NCBI GenBank assembly: GCA_002450295.1 | Contig: DJYX01000091.1 | Span: 18,669 to 24,910, forward strand | DNA length: 6,242 bases | Direction: 5' to 3' | Origin: Deltaproteobacteria bacterium UBA6967 | Lineage (GTDB): Bacteria; SAR324; NAC60-12 | Shown here: positions 5,257 to 6,242 of the stretch, piece after piece | How the letters are laid out: each line of letters begins with the position of its first letter | Position numbering within the stretch: the stretch's first letter is position 1 | Made by a program: the position numbers and the translations under genes | Notes under the pieces: model-generated | What the model was told of the DNA's origin: nothing | The model's input: only the letters and a program-made list of their open reading frames with translations | Databases searched by the model: none

Positions 5257-6242
5257 TTAAAAATAACTGATGTCGCTTAGAGTAACAGATCGAAAGCGAT
5301 AATCTGCGATGGGCATTTTACTTGTTGGGAATGCGTATTCGGAATTATTTATTAAATTATATACCGTTGGATCTTGCTCTTGCAATTTGGACTTCGTGTG
5401 CGGGCACCATTCAGTCTGAGCTTTCTGGCGTCCAGCTTCGGAAGCATGCATGCCAAAATTAGAACTGACTGCCCAATAAATATATTCTGTAATCATACTT
5501 GCATAATCGGCAGTGTTGTCCTCATAAAAATACCATGCGTTTGTTGAACCACCTACCTTACCTGCATTAGCACAATCAGTATTGTTATAAGTCCAAGTAC
5601 CATTTTTAATCTGAGTTTGTCGACCACCTCTAGCGACATCCATTGCCTTAGCAAGTAACGACTCTGATTCATTAGACTCGCCAAATGTCTCAGGATATAC
5701 TTTAGAGTATCCAAATTGAGTAATTAAATGAAATATCTCTTCTACGCTAGCGTCATGTTGATCCTCTGACTCATAGTTAACAGTTGTTTCAAAAGCACCA
5801 AGTCCTGTGCTATTAATCTTTAAACCCAACATTTCCAAGGTTTCCATTGATATTTCTGACTCATCTTCATTATACATTGAAACAAAAGCCTCTAACTCAT
5901 TTAGTTTCTTCACAACACAAGAATTGTCGGTTTCTCCGTTTTCATCGTTATCAATAAGTTCTGCTAGAATATTGGCTGCATGTATCAATTTGTCTTCACT
6001 AACTCCAGTTGTGGCCAAAATATTTATACCAAAAACATTTATTCCTTTAGTAAATCCAGCTGATTTTGCAGCAGCAAAAGTCATCTTACTATCAGATGAA
6101 AAAATCACATTTGAAGCAGGAATACTTTCATAAATACAACTAGAGGAAACAACATCTTCTCCTTCATTTGTTCCAGAGTCTCCGCTACCAATAGTTGTGT
6201 TGTCGCTGCTGCCACTACCCCCACTGCTACAGCTTGATAAGA
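5257..6242 (-). CDS. Lipoprotein of unknown function, 5' end outside the window
   Basis: The frame stays open to the right edge, so the gene is partial: 327 residues are visible and most of the signal peptide is missing. The first residues are LSSC, a lipobox with the lipidated Cys encoded at 6229-6231, followed by a Ser/Gly/Asp-rich tether (SSGGSGSSDNTT). A GTG at 6108 could be taken as the start, but the open upstream frame with this lipobox argues against it. Numbering from the Leu of LSSC, features are GINILATTGVSEDKLIHAAN (71-90), an acidic loop DNDENGETDN (97-106) resembling a calcium-binding turn, EEIFHLITQFGYSKVYPETFG (167-187), AMDVARGGR (199-207), TWTYNNTDC (215-223) and TEYIYWAVSSNFG (251-263). 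I recall similar uncharacterised secreted proteins but no named family. The His/Glu pattern could bind metal; no enzyme activity is claimed. It lies five bases before the longest frame of the two-protease lipoprotein and is probably in one operon with it. Confidence 0.85.
   Translation of the reverse strand, partial: LSSCSSGGSGSSDNTTIGSGDSGTNEGEDVVSSSCIYESIPASNVIFSSDSKMTFAAAKSAGFTKGINVFGINILATTGVSEDKLIHAANILAELIDNDENGETDNSCVVKKLNELEAFVSMYNEDESEISMETLEMLGLKINSTGLGAFETTVNYESEDQHDASVEEIFHLITQFGYSKVYPETFGESNESESLLAKAMDVARGGRQTQIKNGTWTYNNTDCANAGKVGGSTNAWYFYEDNTADYASMITEYIYWAVSSNFGMHASEAGRQKAQTEWCPHTKSKLQEQDPTVYNLINNSEYAFPTSKMPIADYRFRSVTLSDISYF
6229..6240 (-). other. Lipobox LSSC of the partial lipoprotein
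   Basis: Codons TTA TCA AGC TGT give Leu-Ser-Ser-Cys, matching the signal peptidase II pattern, directly followed by a flexible Ser/Gly tether. No Asp stands right after the Cys, so inner-membrane retention by the +2 Asp rule is not expected and outer-membrane sorting is plausible if the host is Gram-negative. The hydrophobic core would lie just outside the window. Confidence 0.7.

Noticed and set aside
6106..6108. GTG at 6108 as the start of the unknown lipoprotein
   Set aside because: The same frame is open to the window edge and encodes a lipobox with a Ser/Gly tether, so translation must begin beyond 6242.

Overview
The window is a gene-dense piece of a bacterial chromosome or large contig. 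The two large minus-strand genes each carry a lipoprotein signal (lipobox and Cys, then a Gly/Ser-rich tether), which points to an envelope-bearing, probably Gram-negative bacterium. Family resemblances and the moderate base composition fit a proteobacterium, perhaps marine, but nothing here fixes the taxon. There are no RNA genes, CRISPR arrays, transposases or recognisable phage genes.

Layout. (1) Positions 4-1019, minus strand: two small genes read leftward and separated by 50 bases. The first is a 110-residue protein that looks like a dimeric alpha/beta-barrel (ABM-type) protein with a good Shine-Dalgarno sequence. The second is a full-length 210-residue class I SAM-dependent methyltransferase of the bacterial METTL7-like group. 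(2) Positions 1020-1287: a divergent intergenic region with several palindromes and inverted repeats, the likely control region for both sides. (3) Positions 1288-2136, plus strand: a 282-residue fumarylacetoacetate hydrolase (FAH) superfamily enzyme, closest by memory to 2,4-diketo-3-deoxy-L-fuconate hydrolase-like proteins. The true start is the ATG at 1288, because the upstream in-frame GTG lies inside the ribosome binding site. (4) Positions 2137-2269: a convergent intergenic gap with a weak terminator-like hairpin. (5) Positions 2270-6242, minus strand: two adjacent lipoprotein genes, probably co-transcribed. The upstream one (5257-6242) runs off the right edge and is of unknown function. 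The downstream one (2270-5251) is a 993-residue lipoprotein that joins a clostripain-type (C11) cysteine protease domain to a C-terminal ClpP-like Ser/His domain.

Most interesting points. The large lipoprotein appears to carry two unrelated protease-type active sites (His200/Cys242 and Ser903/His926) on one membrane-tethered chain. Its 5' end is odd: the open frame can only start at a TTG with no ribosome binding site, while an ATG at 5214 in another frame would give a textbook lipoprotein signal peptide if a run of seven A had one more A. That suggests a sequencing indel, slippage, or an on/off homopolymer switch. The tight pairing with a second lipoprotein suggests the two act together at the cell surface or in the periplasm, but this is inference.
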